The notes under the pieces were generated by a model that did no database searches, was not told the origin of the DNA, and saw nothing but the letters and a program-made list of their open reading frames with translations. Source: Rhodobacteraceae bacterium HTCC2150 (GTDB lineage: Bacteria > Pseudomonadota > Alphaproteobacteria > Rhodobacterales > Rhodobacteraceae). Taken from it: a DNA stretch of 64,000 bases. The stretch is taken from contig AAXZ01000005.1 in NCBI GenBank assembly GCA_000169395.1, positions 62,001 to 126,000 on the forward strand, given 5' to 3'. Positions 1 through 7,383 of this stretch are shown here, one piece after another; position 1 is the first letter of the stretch, and each line of letters begins with the position of its first letter. Both the position numbers and the translations under genes were made by a program.

Positions 1-2
1 AT

Positions 3-173
3 GAATACGAAACACTATATCGTGCAATGCGTACGTACTGTGCCAAACACAACAAGTTAGATGACGCTGAGCTTAGAGTGCGAAAAATCGTGCAGCACTA
101 TGTGCTAGTTGCAGCTAACAGTGGATTGCGTGTTGGAGAACAGCGACAGTTGCAGTTCCAAAGACAAAGGTAG
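3..173 (+). pseudogene. tyrosine recombinase (phage integrase) fragment
   Basis: The open frame at the left edge reads into a tyrosine-integrase core. It contains a helical stretch followed by the box I pattern ANSGLRVGEQRQL, in which the Arg of GLRVGE is the first catalytic Arg of the family. The frame stops at 171-173, only a few residues after box I. The later catalytic residues (the HxxR motif and the Tyr nucleophile) are therefore missing, and the N-terminus lies outside the window. A full phage integrase is usually 300-400 residues, so this is a remnant. The sequence right after it (from about 161) belongs to a different, Pro/Gln-rich frame, suggesting a deletion joint. The motif is seen directly; origin from a prophage or island is inferred. 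Confidence 0.6.
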
Positions 174-289
174 TCAAACAAGAACCGCAACAACAGACAA
201 CGCCAAAAGACACTGAACCAACAGACTTTACACCTATTCGCCCACAGCCACCGCTACCAAATCAACAAGACGACAGAGACAAACGTTAG
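161..289 (+). pseudogene. Pro/Gln/Asp-rich C-terminal fragment, unknown
   Basis: An open frame of about 42 codons overlaps the end of the integrase fragment in another frame and ends at a TAG (287-289). It has no start codon in a sensible context. The translation is rich in Gln, Pro, Thr and Asp, with a run of QQQTTP and a final QQDDRDKR, typical of a disordered protein tail. It may be the tail of a deleted gene fused to the integrase remnant, or chance. No family is recognised. Confidence 0.2.
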
Positions 290-330
290 GAAACCAATCA
301 AAAGTGCATGGTTTGTAGCGGTTTGAGTGT

Positions 331-450
331 ATGGTTGACACTATTGCTGACTGGCATAGTGAGGCGCTGTGCAAATACTATCCCCTTAAATCATTGAACT
401 ACAGCAAGCGTAGAAAAAACGTGCTGTTCATTCCTTTAACAAATCTATAA
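331..450 (+). CDS. small ORF, 39 codons, unknown
   Basis: An ATG at 331 opens a 39-residue frame that ends at TAA 448-450. The product is basic and aromatic in its second half (NYSKRRKNVLF). No good Shine-Dalgarno sequence precedes the ATG. A related stretch, AGCGTA(A)GAAAAACGTGC, recurs near 1952-1970 out of any clear frame, so this may be a piece of a decayed repeat and not a gene. Nothing else in 290-475 can be supported. Confidence 0.15.
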   Translation: MVDTIADWHSEALCKYYPLKSLNYSKRRKNVLFIPLTNL

Positions 451-475
451 TATAAGACTGATAATAAACCGATGA

Positions 476-664
476 AGGTTTGAGATAAAATCTTATGATC
501 AATTGAAAGCTGAAATGGAAGCAATTCAGCAACAAATGGTTGGAGCTAAGAAGAACGAACGTGCTAACGAACTTAAAGAAGTAAAGCGTCTTTGCAAAGA
601 GTTTGGCTTAACTGCTGGCATGCTTAAAGGTGCTCTAGTTGAGGGAAGAAAGAAAAATGCATGA
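476..664 (+). pseudogene. H-NS-like histone family fragment
   Basis: This frame encodes a small Lys-rich, helical protein resembling short H-NS/MvaT-type DNA-binding proteins: a coiled-coil-like start (YDQLKAEMEAIQQQM), a charged middle, and an end FGLTAGMLKGALVEGRKK that matches the C-terminal DNA-contact part of the family as I recall it. The frame has no proper start. It is closed upstream by TGA 473-475, while an ATG at 472 begins M-K-V in another frame and hits TGA after three codons. One indel near 478-481 would join that ATG to the body, so a single-base frameshift is likely. The stop (662-664) overlaps the methyltransferase start at 657. In an intact state it would bind AT-rich DNA. 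The broken start is seen; the family call is by pattern. Confidence 0.45.
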
Positions 665-1349
665 TACTGCCATGATGTACGGTAAACACTTTTTTAGCAC
701 ATATATGAAGGATGCGTCAGGCTTAAAAATCTTAGATATCGGCGCTCAAGATGTAAACGGTAGTCTAAGAAGTGTTGCTCCGATAAATAATGATTATATT
801 GGTGCAGATTTTGTCGAAGGAAAAGGGGTAGACGTAATATTGGATGATCCTTACCTCCTACCGTTTGAAGATAGTTCTATCGATGTAGTGGTGAGCTCGT
901 CTTGCTATGAGCATTCCGAGTTTTTTTGGCTATCGTTTAACGAAGCACTGAGGGTGCTTAAGCCGACAGGATTACTATATATTAACGTTCCATCGAATGG
1001 TGCTTATCATAGGTATCCAGTAGATTGCTGGAGGTTTTATCCGGACAGTGGAATTGCTCTGGAAAAGTGGGGCAATCGCAGTGGATATGAATGTGCTTTA
1101 CTAGAGTCTTTTACGGGTATTAGAAAAAATGATAGTTGGCATGATTTTGTTGGTGTCTTTGTAAAAAACAAGATTAACGCTACTAAATTCCAGAATAGAA
1201 TTCAATTTAATACAAAAGAGTTTATGAATGGAAGATTACTTAATTCAGAGGAAATTTATAACCATAAAATTTTTCAACAAACTTGGAAAGTTAGAGATTT
1301 AAAAAGAATCATTAAGGAAGCAATTAAGCCACTTATTGGTAGGCCGTGA
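657..1349 (+). CDS. class I SAM-dependent methyltransferase
   Basis: This 230-residue protein has a Rossmann methyltransferase core. Motif I (KILDIGAQDVNGS) is at about residues 24-36, an acidic end of beta2 follows (YIGADF, about 47-52), then a GVDVIL segment, and IDVVVSSSCYEH (75-86) corresponds to motif IV of Methyltransf_11-type enzymes. Residues 95-125 (ALRVLKPTGLLYINVPSNG) fit the post-motif strand. The substrate is unknown; the YHRYPVDCWRFYP segment is seen in methyltransferases near polysaccharide genes and in phages. I chose ATG 657 over the TTG at 639 because a purine-rich GAGGGAAGAAAGAAAA precedes it. It overlaps the end of the H-NS-like frame by 8 bases. Codon use is AT-rich, unlike the genes after 2.2 kb, suggesting transfer. 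It is the only intact gene in the first 2.1 kb. Confidence 0.65.
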   Translation: MHDTAMMYGKHFFSTYMKDASGLKILDIGAQDVNGSLRSVAPINNDYIGADFVEGKGVDVILDDPYLLPFEDSSIDVVVSSSCYEHSEFFWLSFNEALRVLKPTGLLYINVPSNGAYHRYPVDCWRFYPDSGIALEKWGNRSGYECALLESFTGIRKNDSWHDFVGVFVKNKINATKFQNRIQFNTKEFMNGRLLNSEEIYNHKIFQQTWKVRDLKRIIKEAIKPLIGRP

Positions 1350-1409
1350 GGTTGGTTGATTTAAGGTTATGAACGTAAAATTCGCAAACATTTAATTCAA
1401 GTTGTTGAG

Positions 1410-1854
1410 GTGGTTTTTACAAATAAGAGATTAAGCTTCGGTTACAACTTCGTTTCGTTTAATCCACTTCAAAATAATAACCCTATCGCTGTTCGTCGTC
1501 GCAAACTGATTGCAAAGATTGATGAACAAATCCAACTTGCAGCAAATAAAGACTACACACCTACGCAACACAAATGGGTTACTGACGAACATGGTAACCA
1601 ACGCAAAGTGGAAGTTGCTAAACGTGTTAAGCGTTGGTGGACTGCTAGTTTTGATGGAAAGATAAATCTTGTAATGCGCTATGGAAGCAAGCCTTTAGAG
1701 TTTGCTAAAAGTAAGAATGCTATCGAAGTAGGTAGTGAAGCAGAAGTTGCTGACGTGCTAGCTAAGGTGCAAAGCTGCTGAACATGGTGAGTTAGATGCG
1801 CTGATAGAGAAGCAAGCACAGTTTGGCAGACGAGTGACACAAAAGAACAAATGA
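1410..1854 (+). pseudogene. DUF6641 family protein, frameshifted near its end
   Basis: The frame from GTG 1410 encodes about 123 residues resembling a small proteobacterial family (DUF6641 as I recall it): an RRRKLIAKIDEQI helix, a KVEVAKRVKRWW segment, then strands ending in KNAIEVGSEAEVADVL. It stops at TGA 1779-1781. The expected C-terminus continues in the next frame as AAEHGELDALIEKQ and ends at TGA 1852-1854. One extra base in the AAA at 1771-1773 explains the break. The real start is also unclear because the first 20 residues do not look like the family; GTG 1410 has only GTTGTTGAG upstream. Function is unknown. An indel error in the assembly or genuine decay are both possible. Confidence 0.5.
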
Positions 1855-2168
1855 CAAGTTAAATGGAGAACGTGTTTGGTTAAAGCACGTTCTTCGTCTT
1901 ACAATGTGCAACAAGTGACTGCGTAAACTATTGAATTGCAATAGTTACACAAGCGTAAGAAAAACGTGCAGAGTGATTAGGAGTTACACACTAGTTGCAC
2001 ACTAACTATTGATAGGTAGTAAATGCTTGATATTAAACAGGAAATTATCAACGTTACTACTGAGTGGAAATAATTTCCCGCCTCAAAGCACTAAACAGCC
2101 AAACATTGCGCTAATAGATTTGCTGTGGAATACATGATCGATCAATCAAGACTGTTGGAATTCATTAC
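1855..2168. other. gene-free AT-rich stretch, boundary of the mobile segment
   Basis: No coding frame can be supported here. Besides the hairpin at 1868-1892 it holds a 9-bp inverted repeat, GGAAATTAT (2040-2048) and ATAATTTCC (2070-2078), with a 21-base spacer. Base composition changes from AT-rich to that of the rest of the window at about 2080-2165, so the junction of the inserted segment with the chromosome probably lies here. No tRNA or obvious direct-repeat attachment site was seen. Confidence 0.4.
1868..1892 (+). terminator. possible stem-loop terminator after DUF6641
   Basis: GAACGTG (1868-1874) pairs perfectly with CACGTTC (1886-1892) across an 11-base loop, followed by TTCGTCTT. 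It sits 14 bases after the reconstructed DUF6641 stop, so it may end that transcript. The T-run is poor. Confidence 0.35.
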
Positions 2169-2908
2169 ATGAGCCTAAAAAAAATCCTTAAGAAACTTGC
2201 TGGCAAAAAACCAAACAAGATCTATTCACCAGTGGAATTTACACGTCGTGATACAGAAATTCTAGAACACATCATGACCAGTGGCGTGACCATGACGTCG
2301 ACCGAGCGTATGATCGCCACGATCCAAGCCTGCAAATATGCGCTTGAATGTGACATCGAAGGCGACTTTGTGGCGTGTGGCGTGGTGGAAATTCGATTGC
2401 TGCTAAGATGATTTTCGAAGAATACAAATCTGATCGCAAAGTTTTTCTGTTTGATACATTTGCGGGTATGACAGAACCAACAGCCGAAGATATGACTGTA
2501 AAGGACCAAAAATCCGCCATGGCTAAGTTTTTGGATTCCGATAAAGGCAATTATAATGATTGGTGTTACGCCTCTCTTGAGGATGTCCAGCAAAACTTCG
2601 TGAAAGCAGGTCTTGATCATAACAATGTTTCATTCATTAAGGGCGATGTTGTTCAAACTTTAGCTGAACAGGCCAACTTGCCAGAAAAAATTGCTGTGCT
2701 GCGATTGGATACTGACTGGTATGAATCCACCAAGGCAGAAATGGCTGTTTTGTACCCCTTGTTGGAAAATCGGGGCGCTTTCATTGTCGATGATTATGGT
2801 CATTGGGACGGTGCCCGTAGGGCGATTGAAGAGTATTTTGACACCAGTGAACACAAACGGCCATTGATGCAATACACCGATTATACTGGCCGCATGGGAA
2901 TTAAATGA
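2169..2908 (+). pseudogene. TylF/MycF-type (macrocin O-methyltransferase family) methyltransferase, frameshifted
   Basis: Two overlapping frames (ATG 2169 to TGA 2411, and about 2375 to TGA 2908) together encode one protein of about 245 residues with the TylF pattern: TERMIATIQACKYAL, DFVACGV/WRGGNS (SAM-binding loop), KVFLFDTFAGM, SFIKGDV, LRLDTDWYEST and FIVDDYGHW (metal-binding aspartates in the family). The break lies in the SAM loop. Family members read GVWRGG, which needs two copies of the 7-mer TGTGGCG here, but only one is present (about 2370-2377). Loss of one 7-bp unit shifts the frame. Such enzymes O-methylate sugars or polyketides using SAM and Mg2+. The stop overlaps the next ATG (ATGA at 2905). 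The gene may be dead, phase-variable or misassembled. Confidence 0.7.
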
Positions 2909-3300
2909 TTAAGGGATTTTCCCTTTGTATAAGTTGGGCGATTTTTGGCATGTTAATGCCATGTTTCGCCCAAAATGGCCCAACTACGCCTTTGTTTTGC
3001 GAAGGTGAAAATCCGTTTTGGACATTGGAATTAGACACTGTCAGCGCGGTTTTCCAGCGAACTGGAAATACGCTGCGCGCCTTTGACGTGCCATTAGTGG
3101 CCATTGCACAAGGACGTACCGACCCCAAAACCTATTCCCTGATTAACTTATCCGCAGCAGACACCGCGATTGTAACGATCCGCAATTCAATTTGCTCCAA
3201 CAATGTGACACAAACAATTGCCCCGATGACAATTGACATTCTAACCCAAGAAGGTAGCGAAGCCGTATTATTAACCGGCTGTTGCACAGTAAAAGAATGA
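2905..3300 (+). CDS. secreted protein resembling COG3650
   Basis: This 131-residue protein starts with a clear Sec signal peptide (MIKGFSLCISWAIFGMLMPCFAQ, cleavage after CFA about residue 22). The mature part has CEGENPFWTLEL, close to the C-x-G-x-x-PFW pattern of COG3650 predicted periplasmic or lipoprotein domains, and cysteines near the end (SICSNN, GCCTVKE) that could form disulfides in the periplasm. Function is unknown. The ATG at 2905 overlaps the stop of the upstream gene and the TGA at 3298-3300 overlaps the ATG of the next gene, so it is translationally coupled on both sides. The signal peptide is clear; the family call is by motif memory. Confidence 0.65.
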   Translation: MIKGFSLCISWAIFGMLMPCFAQNGPTTPLFCEGENPFWTLELDTVSAVFQRTGNTLRAFDVPLVAIAQGRTDPKTYSLINLSAADTAIVTIRNSICSNNVTQTIAPMTIDILTQEGSEAVLLTGCCTVKE

Positions 3301-4169
3301 ACCGCAGTAATCCAAAACTAGCCGCTGTCTATATGATCGGTGCGATTGTTTCGTTTACCTTGATGGCCATCGCAGGGCGTGAATTGGGTGGATCTCTGGA
3401 TACGTTTGAGATCATGATGTACCGCAGCATAATCGGTATCCTAATCATGGTTACCTGCATCACCTATTTGGGTCGTTGGGGTGACATTCATCGCCGCCGT
3501 ATGCCCCTGCACCTGTTTCGAAACGCGGCACATTTTACAGGGCAAAACCTGTGGTTTTATGCCGTGACGTTGATCCCCCTTGCCCAGCTTTTCGCGTTAG
3601 AGTTCACGGTTCCAATTTGGGTGGCGCTTGCCGCACCATTGTTTTTAGGGGAAAGCTTCACCAGAACAAAATCCCTTGCCATTGGTCTTGGGTTTATCGG
3701 TATTTTGATTGTAACACGCCCTGGTAGCATGGGATTAAGCATAGGCATCATCGCCGCCGCCACCGCGGCTATCGCCTTTGCCATCACAGCAATTACCACC
3801 AAAAAGTTAACCCAAAGCGAGAACATTTTGACCATTCTGTTTTGGTTAACAATCCTTCAGGCTGTTTTTGGGGCGCTTTGTGCTGGTTTTGATGGCGTCA
3901 TCACTTGGCCAAGTGGCATCAATCTTTTTTGGGTAACACTGGTTGGCTGCGCGGGTTTATTGGCCCATTTCAGCCTGACACGCGCCCTGCATCTTGCACC
4001 AGCGTCGGTGGTAACGCCGATGGATTTTGCCCGTTTGCCAGTCGTCGCTGTTGTTGGTGCAATGATTTACGCCGAACCACTGGATCCCATGATCATATTT
4101 GGCGCGGTGGTAATATTTGCAGCGAACTATATAAACATTCGATCCGAGATGCGCTCGACGTCGAACTAG
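3297..4169 (+). CDS. EamA/DMT-superfamily transporter
   Basis: A 290-residue polytopic membrane protein with about ten hydrophobic segments arranged as two EamA repeats. The first half contains FEIMMYRSIIGILIM and ALEFTVPIWVALAAPLFLGE, the second TPMDFARLPVVAVVGAMIYAEP, which are the paired YRS/TPxxY-like and LGE/xAEP landmarks of drug/metabolite exporters. Members export or import amino acids, nucleotide precursors or drugs; the substrate cannot be read from sequence. I start it at ATG 3297, which overlaps the stop of the secreted-protein gene (ATGA), not at an ATG 15 bases earlier. It ends at TAG 4167-4169. Confidence 0.85.
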   Translation: MNRSNPKLAAVYMIGAIVSFTLMAIAGRELGGSLDTFEIMMYRSIIGILIMVTCITYLGRWGDIHRRRMPLHLFRNAAHFTGQNLWFYAVTLIPLAQLFALEFTVPIWVALAAPLFLGESFTRTKSLAIGLGFIGILIVTRPGSMGLSIGIIAAATAAIAFAITAITTKKLTQSENILTILFWLTILQAVFGALCAGFDGVITWPSGINLFWVTLVGCAGLLAHFSLTRALHLAPASVVTPMDFARLPVVAVVGAMIYAEPLDPMIIFGAVVIFAANYINIRSEMRSTSN

Positions 4170-4321
4170 CCGCAAAAACCCTTGAAAACACCCTAAATGT
4201 GATATTTTTGCCGCGCAACCCCTCTGATTGTGCTGGCTGTCGTCAAGGCAAGTTATTTTTTAGGCTTTTTTTGTGGAAAGCTGTTTTCGGGACAACGAAC
4301 ACTCAAAAGGGAAAACGTCGC

Positions 4322-5407
4322 GTGAAAAAAACACTCATTCTTAGCGCTTGCGCCGTGATGCTGGGATCATCCGCCTATGCAGGCGGATTAGATCGATCTG
4401 GGCAAAGCATGAGCATTCTGTTTGAAAAAGGGACCTATGCTGAACTGAGCTTTGGCATGATCAAACCAACGGCAAGTGGCGTGGGGAACGGCACTGTTAA
4501 CACCGAAACCATCAGCAATGTAGCGAACAATTATTCGCAAACTCAACTGGGTTTCAAAACCGATGTAAACGATCAGCTGTCTTATGCGATTATTTTGGAT
4601 CAACCTTTTGGTTCGGATACCGCATATGGCGCGACTGGTGTGAATTTTGGTTCAACAGGCGCAAAGATTAATTCATCTGCGATCACAACCATGTTGCGGT
4701 ACAAATTCAGTGATAGAATTAGTGTTCACGGCGGATTACGTGCGCAAACAATAAACTCTGATCTATCTTTGGGTGGTGCTGGTTTTGGGGGGTTCGGCCT
4801 GCTATATGCCGCGACGTTTGCGTCTAACATGGGCCTTGGGTATTCTGTTGGTGCTGCTTATGAAATTCCAGAAATAGCGTTGCGTGTTGCACTAACTTAT
4901 AATTCCAAAGTGAAACATAATTTTGCGACGACTGAAAATGGCGCGTCAACAGGCATAACAAATGTTGAAACGCCAGAATCTTGGAATTTGGAATTTCAAT
5001 CCGGTATCGCCGCAGATACCTTGGTATTTGGTTCAATTCGTTATGCCAAATGGGGTGATTTTGACGTAATTCCACCCGTTTTTGGCGCCGATTTGGCCGA
5101 TCTGGATGACTCTACTACGTATAACATTGGTATCGGTCGCAAATTCAGCGACAAGCTTTCAGGCTCAATCTCGCTTTCTTATGAAAAAGAAGGTGATCCA
5201 TTGGTATCCCCGCTTTCACCAACAAATGGTAAATTGGGTATCGGTCTTGGCCTAAAATACACCATGGACAAAGTCGAAATTTCTGGAGGTGTAAGCTATA
5301 CTAAAGTTGGCGATGCCAATCCAAAATCAGGCACGAACGTAGCATTTGCCAATTTTTCGGGCAATAACGCCTTGGCGTTTGGTATGAAAATTGGGTATCG
5401 GTTCTAA
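4322..5407 (+). CDS. OmpP1/FadL-type outer-membrane transporter
   Basis: A 361-residue beta-barrel protein of the FadL/TodX family, which moves long-chain fatty acids or other hydrophobic compounds across the outer membrane by lateral diffusion. A Sec signal (KKTLILSACAVMLGSSAYAGG) gives cleavage after AYA, followed by GLDRSGQSMSILFE, the N-terminal plug region in place of FadL's usual start. Alternating beta-strands fill the rest, and it ends in GMKIGYRF with a terminal Phe, the BAM-recognition signal. The start is GTG 4322, with AAAGGG about 10 bases upstream; the frame is open further upstream but the signal peptide fixes this start. A strong terminator follows at 5439. It is probably a single-gene transcript. 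Confidence 0.88.
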   Translation: MKKTLILSACAVMLGSSAYAGGLDRSGQSMSILFEKGTYAELSFGMIKPTASGVGNGTVNTETISNVANNYSQTQLGFKTDVNDQLSYAIILDQPFGSDTAYGATGVNFGSTGAKINSSAITTMLRYKFSDRISVHGGLRAQTINSDLSLGGAGFGGFGLLYAATFASNMGLGYSVGAAYEIPEIALRVALTYNSKVKHNFATTENGASTGITNVETPESWNLEFQSGIAADTLVFGSIRYAKWGDFDVIPPVFGADLADLDDSTTYNIGIGRKFSDKLSGSISLSYEKEGDPLVSPLSPTNGKLGIGLGLKYTMDKVEISGGVSYTKVGDANPKSGTNVAFANFSGNNALAFGMKIGYRF

Positions 5408-5438
5408 ATACAGAACTTCTCGAAATGTGAATAAGAAT

Positions 5439-5463
5439 CCGCCCAATGTGGCGGTTTTTTTTT
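5439..5463 (+). terminator. intrinsic terminator after the FadL-type gene
   Basis: CCGCC (5439-5443) and GGCGG (5450-5454) form a GC stem with a 6-base loop, directly followed by nine T (5455-5463). This is a textbook rho-independent terminator 32 bases after the stop codon. Confidence 0.9.
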
Positions 5464-5516
5464 GTTGCGCAAAAAACGGATCGACAACAGATCAAATCAA
5501 AAGCTAAATCGCAGGC

Positions 5517-6434
5517 ATGACACAAAACCAAACATTAAGCAGCCGCGCGTGGGGCGAACTATTATTGCTGGCGTTGATCTGGGGCGGATCGTTCCTGGCC
5601 ATGCGCATTACGTTGAACGAAGTTGGCGTTTTCACAACTGTGGCGCATCGTATCTTTTGGGCGGCGTTTATCTTGTGGGGCGTTGTTTTATATCGCGGTA
5701 TTTCTATTCCTGGCAGTGGTAAAATTTGGGGCGCATTCTTTGTTATGGGTGCGTTAAATAACGCCATTCCATTTGCCCTTTTTGCTTGGGGTCAGCTTTA
5801 TATCGAAACGGGGTTAACCTCAATTTTGAACGGCGCAACTGCACCCTTTGGTATTCTTTTGGCGGCTTTGTTTTTCAAAGACGAGCCAATTACCCTACGC
5901 CGCGGCATTGGTGTAGTCTTAGGTTTTTTGGGTATGGCCATTACGCTTGGGTTAGAGAACCTGCAAGAATTTAACATCAAGTCATTGGCGCAATTAGCCA
6001 TTTTGGGCGCGACGTTTTCGTATGCATTGGCTGGCTCATGGGCACGGGCCCAACTAGGGCATTTACCCTCGCAATTATCGGCAGCAGGTATGGTGACAGC
6101 GGCCACACTAATCATGGTGCCTTTGGCCTGGTACTTTGAAGGACCATTTGACTTGACCCTTATGCCAAGCACTTGGATGGCCATCTTTTACATGACCGTA
6201 TTTGCAACGGCGCTTGCCTACCTGCTGTATTACCGCGTGCTTAGCATGGCCGGCAGTGGAAATTTGATGCTTTGCACCCTGCTCATCCCACCTGTTGCTG
6301 TTATCCTAGGATCGCTTGTTTTAGGTGAAGCATTGCATTTTCGCGCATTCATCGGCTTTGGCGTCCTTGCGCTTGGCATGTTCATTCTAGATGGACGTTT
6401 GGAACAATACTTGCGACGACGGTTTTCTGTTTGA
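5517..6434 (+). CDS. EamA/DMT-superfamily transporter
   Basis: A second, separate EamA exporter of 305 residues with about ten membrane segments. Landmarks are WGELLLLALIWGGSFLAMR at the start, TVAHRIFWAAFILWGV, the AxxFGILLAALFFKDEP pattern closing the first repeat, and LIPPVAVILGSLVLGE closing the second. It ends in a basic tail (YLRRRFSV). It shares only family-level features with the transporter at 3297, so the two are not a recent duplication. The start ATG 5517 has little Shine-Dalgarno signal. The substrate is unknown. It begins 53 bases after the preceding terminator and so should have its own promoter. Confidence 0.88.
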   Translation: MTQNQTLSSRAWGELLLLALIWGGSFLAMRITLNEVGVFTTVAHRIFWAAFILWGVVLYRGISIPGSGKIWGAFFVMGALNNAIPFALFAWGQLYIETGLTSILNGATAPFGILLAALFFKDEPITLRRGIGVVLGFLGMAITLGLENLQEFNIKSLAQLAILGATFSYALAGSWARAQLGHLPSQLSAAGMVTAATLIMVPLAWYFEGPFDLTLMPSTWMAIFYMTVFATALAYLLYYRVLSMAGSGNLMLCTLLIPPVAVILGSLVLGEALHFRAFIGFGVLALGMFILDGRLEQYLRRRFSV

Positions 6435-6483
6435 TCGAAACGGGCTTTGGCGTTACCTAAGATAAAAAACCAAAGGGCGCGTC

Positions 6484-7350
6484 ATGTTTTATAATTCTGC
6501 TGATGAGTGGCACAACGCCCGTGAAAAACGTGTGTTGATATTTGGCATGTCAGGCTTGGGAAAAACCCATGTCGCCAATATGTTGCGCGATACTGGCGAG
6601 TGGTATCATTACAGCATCGATTACCGTATCGGCACCCGTTATATGGGTGAACATATCTTAGACAACATCAAACGCGAGGCCATGAAAGAACCCTTCATAG
6701 CTAATCTTTTGCGTACGGATTCAATCTATATCGGGTCAAATATCTCGTTTAACAATCTTGCCCCGCTTTCTACTTATTTGGGTAAACCAGGGGATCCTGC
6801 CAAAGGCGGCGTGCCGTTTGACGAATATATGCGGCGCCAAGCATTGCATCGAGAGGCAGAAATAGCGTCACTTTTGGACAGCCGATATTTCATTGATCGC
6901 GCTCAGGCAATTTATGGTTATCCGCATTTCATCTGCGATACCGGCGGCTCGATTTGTGAAGTGGTTGAACCAAACAATCCGGATGACCCTGTTCTTAGTT
7001 CCCTGTCACAAGACAACTTGTTGGTTTGGATCAAGGGGGACGATAGTCACATAGATCGCCTTGCTGCACGTTTTGATCGTGCACCAAAGCCAATGTATTA
7101 TTCACCCGCGTTTCTAACGGAAAAATGGTCACAATATCTGTCACTTAACGGTGTGGCTGAAGATAAAGTTGATCCAGACGATTTCGTGCGTTGGACATAT
7201 CGTCAAGCAATGAAACATCGTGAGCCGATCTATGCCGCAATGGCTGAAAAATGGGGGGTTACAGTTATGGCAGATGATGTTGCCAATGTGTCAAATGCCA
7301 CTGATTTTGACAGGCTCATTGCTGATGCCCTTGGAAAACAAGCAAACTAA
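6484..7350 (+). CDS. P-loop ATPase/kinase-like protein, unknown role
   Basis: A 288-residue soluble protein with a P-loop near its start: VLIFGMSGLGKTHVA (Walker A GMSGLGKT, about residues 20-27), with a hydrophobic-acidic strand HFICDTGGSICE at about 155-165 that could be the Walker B region. The C-terminal half has YYSPAFLTEKWSQYL and FVRWTYRQAM. It looks like a P-loop kinase or ATPase of the type annotated simply as 'ATPase' in many Rhodobacterales. Substrate and partners are unknown. It lies 34 bases upstream of the homoserine acetyltransferase gene in the same direction, so co-transcription is likely. Confidence 0.65.
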   Translation: MFYNSADEWHNAREKRVLIFGMSGLGKTHVANMLRDTGEWYHYSIDYRIGTRYMGEHILDNIKREAMKEPFIANLLRTDSIYIGSNISFNNLAPLSTYLGKPGDPAKGGVPFDEYMRRQALHREAEIASLLDSRYFIDRAQAIYGYPHFICDTGGSICEVVEPNNPDDPVLSSLSQDNLLVWIKGDDSHIDRLAARFDRAPKPMYYSPAFLTEKWSQYLSLNGVAEDKVDPDDFVRWTYRQAMKHREPIYAAMAEKWGVTVMADDVANVSNATDFDRLIADALGKQAN

Positions 7351-7383
7351 GCTTACGTAAATAGCCCCACTAGGAACGATATC

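Noticed and set aside
2905-4169. TylF gene, secreted protein and EamA transporter as an antibiotic-export cassette
   Set aside because: Overlapping starts show coupling, but none of the three has a specific biosynthetic partner and the methyltransferase is broken.
3905-4321. Upstream extension of the FadL-type gene
   Set aside because: Overlaps the EamA gene in another frame, lacks a ribosome binding site, and the signal peptide sets the start at 4322.
7351-7383. SAM riboswitch upstream of metAA
   Set aside because: Only 33 bases separate the preceding stop and the start codon, too short for SAM-II or other SAM riboswitches.
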